A program made the position numbers and the translations under genes. From the NCBI GenBank assembly GCA_035656635.1, contig DASRSD010000128.1, positions 1-64,000 on the forward strand: 64,000 nt of DNA, in the 5' to 3' direction. The stretch comes from Pirellulales bacterium (GTDB taxonomy: Bacteria; Planctomycetota; Planctomycetia; Pirellulales; JADZDJ01). Below the pieces are notes generated by a model, which had not been told where the DNA came from, did not search any database, and saw only the letters and a list, made by a program, of their open reading frames with translations. Below are positions 62,170 to 64,000 of the stretch, in pieces. Every line of letters starts with the position of its first letter. Position 1 is the stretch's first letter.

Positions 62170-63237
62170 ATGCCATTGAAATATATCGGGCTCACGTTTG
62201 CTGGGTTTGCTTGCACTGCGGCAGTATGGTTCGTCGTTGATTGCGCCGTCGCTCAAACACAACCGCCAAATTCTGCAAAATCAACTGCACCTGCTGCGCC
62301 GGCAACCAACCCAGTTACAATAACAATTCCCCCGCAAACGCCGGTTCCCACCGTGCCGTCTGCGCCGAAGAAAAAACTTCCGCCGCCGGTTGCCGTGGCT
62401 TTTAAGACCCGTGATGGCGTGCAGCTTTCGGCCACGTTTTATCCCACTCCCTTGGAAAAAGACGCGCAGAAAGACGCCGTGCCGGTGATTTTGCTGCATT
62501 CGTTCAAAGGCAGCCGGGCGGAATTCAACGATTTGGCGGTTGCATTGCAGGAGGCCGGCTGTGCGGTTCTGGCTCCCGACTTGCGCGGTCACGGCCAGAG
62601 TACTCGCCGCACCACGTCGGAGGGCAACGACGTGGAAATTGAGCAGGCGCTGATGATTCGGCAAGATTTTGATGCCATGGCCCATTCCGATGTCGATACC
62701 AGCGGCGACGTGGAAGCCTGCAAAAAGTTTCTCATGGATAAAAACAATGCAGGCCAGCTGAATATCGACAAGCTGGTGCTAATTGGCGCCGAAATGGGGG
62801 CCGCTGTCGCCATTAATTGGGCCCGCCGTGATTGGTCGTGGGAGCCATTGGCCTCGGGCAAGCAGGGGAAAGATGTGAAGGCGTTGGTGTTGCTTTCGCC
62901 GGAGTGGTCGTTTCGTGGGCTAACGATTGGAACGGCTGTGGCCGATCGCGATTTTGCCAGCCAGGTGTCGTGGATGATTTTAGTAGGCCAGCAGGATCCT
63001 AAGATCTACCCCGATGCCAAGCGGCTATATTCTGCGCTGGAAAAAACGCCGCTGCCGACCACGGCCGAAGCACCGGGCAAACCGGCGATTGAGTTCCACC
63101 AGTTTGCCACCAGCTTGGAAGGGACGAAGCTGCTGGCCAAAAACTTCAATACCACCGCCGAGATTTTGATGTTCATCGAGAAGCAAGTCGCTAAAACGGC
63201 GCATCCGTGGATGAATCGGAAAAGCCCCCTGCAGTAA
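62170..63237 (+). CDS. Secreted alpha/beta hydrolase-fold protein without the canonical nucleophile
   Basis: A 355-residue protein with a signal peptide (IGLTFAGFACTAAVWFVVDCAVA) and a Pro/Thr-rich linker (about 30-65). The hydrolase fold is recognisable from VPVILLHSFKGSRAEFNDLA and VLAPDLRGHGQSTRRT. At the nucleophile elbow GxSxG the sequence is G206-A-E-M-G210, with Glu at the Ser position. The region where the catalytic His normally sits (LEGTKLL) has no His-Gly. The acid position QQDPKIYPD is plausible. It probably binds a ligand or acts as a pseudoenzyme. ATG at 62170 preferred over 62152. Confidence 0.8.
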   Translation: MPLKYIGLTFAGFACTAAVWFVVDCAVAQTQPPNSAKSTAPAAPATNPVTITIPPQTPVPTVPSAPKKKLPPPVAVAFKTRDGVQLSATFYPTPLEKDAQKDAVPVILLHSFKGSRAEFNDLAVALQEAGCAVLAPDLRGHGQSTRRTTSEGNDVEIEQALMIRQDFDAMAHSDVDTSGDVEACKKFLMDKNNAGQLNIDKLVLIGAEMGAAVAINWARRDWSWEPLASGKQGKDVKALVLLSPEWSFRGLTIGTAVADRDFASQVSWMILVGQQDPKIYPDAKRLYSALEKTPLPTTAEAPGKPAIEFHQFATSLEGTKLLAKNFNTTAEILMFIEKQVAKTAHPWMNRKSPLQ

Positions 63238-63274
63238 TCCCCACGGTTTGCCTCATTCTGCAAGCGGCAACCGC

Positions 63275-64000
63275 TCATGGCACGGTCAACACCATGCCCG
63301 GACGCAAATCGACCGGACTGTGCATTACGCTGCGATTGGCTTCGTATAGCGATTCGTACCGGCGGCCGTCGCCATAAAACTTTCGGGCTAAATCGACCAA
63401 ATTATCGCCCGGCTGCACCTTGTAGGTATGCGGTTTTGCCGGTTGAGAGGAAACGGGTTGTATCGCTTTGGCAGTGGCCGGTGGCTGCATCGGCGGCAAG
63501 GGCATCAGCGGTGTAAGGGGCGTTTCCGGCGCCGCGGGGCTCGCACTAACATTTTCTTGAACGCTTTGAGTTGGCAACGCCACTTTGGGAATGCGCAATT
63601 CCGCGCCAATCGAAAGCACCTCCGGGTTGCGGAGAATGTCGCGGTTGTATTCGAACAGTTCCGGATACCGATCGGCACGGCCCAGGTAGTGCTGCGCAAT
63701 TCCCGGTAGGGTGTCACCATCGACAATGGTGTGCGTTTGCTCCGGAGTGTTCAAATCGACGAGTGGACCGACGGGGGTGATGCTCGACGGAGCAGCCTGA
63801 CGCGCAAAGTCAGCGGTAGCTCCAGCGGTGCCGTTTGGAGCATGCGCTTGATCGGAATTTGATTCGCCACGGGCATCTCCCGGCGCCGCTTCGATGCGGC
63901 CATCGAATGCCGTGGCAGCTGAGGCACGTTGCCCTTGCTGCGGCGCAGGATTGTCCGTGGCGGGCTGCACCGCGCCGTGCCAGGCCTCGCCCAGCGACGA
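63275..64000 (-). CDS. LysM-domain protein, 5' end beyond the window
   Basis: Two LysM domains are visible: HTIVDGDTLPGIAQHYLGRA and HTYKVQPGDNLVDLARKFYG. Between them are linkers rich in Pro/Ala/Gln. The frame stays open to the window edge, so the start, and possibly a transmembrane helix, lie beyond. LysM proteins of planctomycetes are usually envelope-anchored and may bind peptidoglycan or similar glycans. The frame's first GTG at 63970 is internal. Confidence 0.85.
   Translation of the reverse strand, partial: SSLGEAWHGAVQPATDNPAPQQGQRASAATAFDGRIEAAPGDARGESNSDQAHAPNGTAGATADFARQAAPSSITPVGPLVDLNTPEQTHTIVDGDTLPGIAQHYLGRADRYPELFEYNRDILRNPEVLSIGAELRIPKVALPTQSVQENVSASPAAPETPLTPLMPLPPMQPPATAKAIQPVSSQPAKPHTYKVQPGDNLVDLARKFYGDGRRYESLYEANRSVMHSPVDLRPGMVLTVP

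Noticed and set aside
63970-63970. GTG as the start of the LysM gene
   Set aside because: The frame is open through the window edge with coding-like residues (SSLGEAWHGA), and there is no signal peptide after the GTG.

Overview
The window looks like a chromosomal segment of a planctomycete, most likely of the Pirellulales type. The basis is a PEP-CTERM protein, three secreted proteins with the planctomycete LEPR-XLL export motif, giant FG-GAP surface proteins, a membrane-spanning Ser/Thr kinase, a GAF-HlyD/HlyD/M50 operon of a type I associate with planctomycetes, and intergenic repeat islets. Peptidoglycan-precursor (dapF) and non-mevalonate isoprenoid (dxs, ispA) genes fit the phylum. I see no rRNA, tRNA, CRISPR array, prophage or complete transposon.

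Layout. 0-9.4 kb: tail of an unknown gene, a PEP-CTERM protein, a minus-strand group (membrane protein, glycosidase-like protein, biotin synthase), a PSP1 protein, then a minus-strand run leuC-leuD-propeller-TPR-gamma carbonic anhydrase. 9.4-16.3 kb: repeat islet, fatty acid desaturase, HEAT-repeat protein, small membrane protein, and a Pro/Gly- and Cys-rich outer membrane barrel. 16.7-22.1 kb: a three-gene operon encoding a GAF-HlyD protein, a second HlyD adaptor and a PqqD/M50 protease/HlyD fusion. This is the best candidate here for a poorly described machine. 22.1-26.9 kb: sugar-nucleotide epimerase, an unknown protein, a six-TM kinase and an Ebo-type TatD hydrolase.

26.9-39.5 kb is a surface/protease island. 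It holds a sedolisin-like peptidase, two giant tandem paralogues whose N-terminal domains look like metzincin peptidases with every zinc ligand replaced, and an anthrax-lethal-factor-like (M34-type) secreted metalloprotease. A MITE-like palindrome and one good intrinsic terminator lie among them.

39.6-57.9 kb is mainly housekeeping: coiled-coil membrane protein, THUMP-like methyltransferase, a minus-strand cluster xseA-xseB-ispA-dxs-nadK, DUF374 acyltransferase, dapF, a large AsmA/TamB-like protein, MFS transporter and tilS. 58-64 kb holds an unexplained 840-base gap, the rny-ymdB pair, a lipoprotein, an alpha/beta hydrolase that has lost its nucleophile, and a LysM protein that runs off the window.

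All family assignments are from reading motifs by eye. No database search was run.
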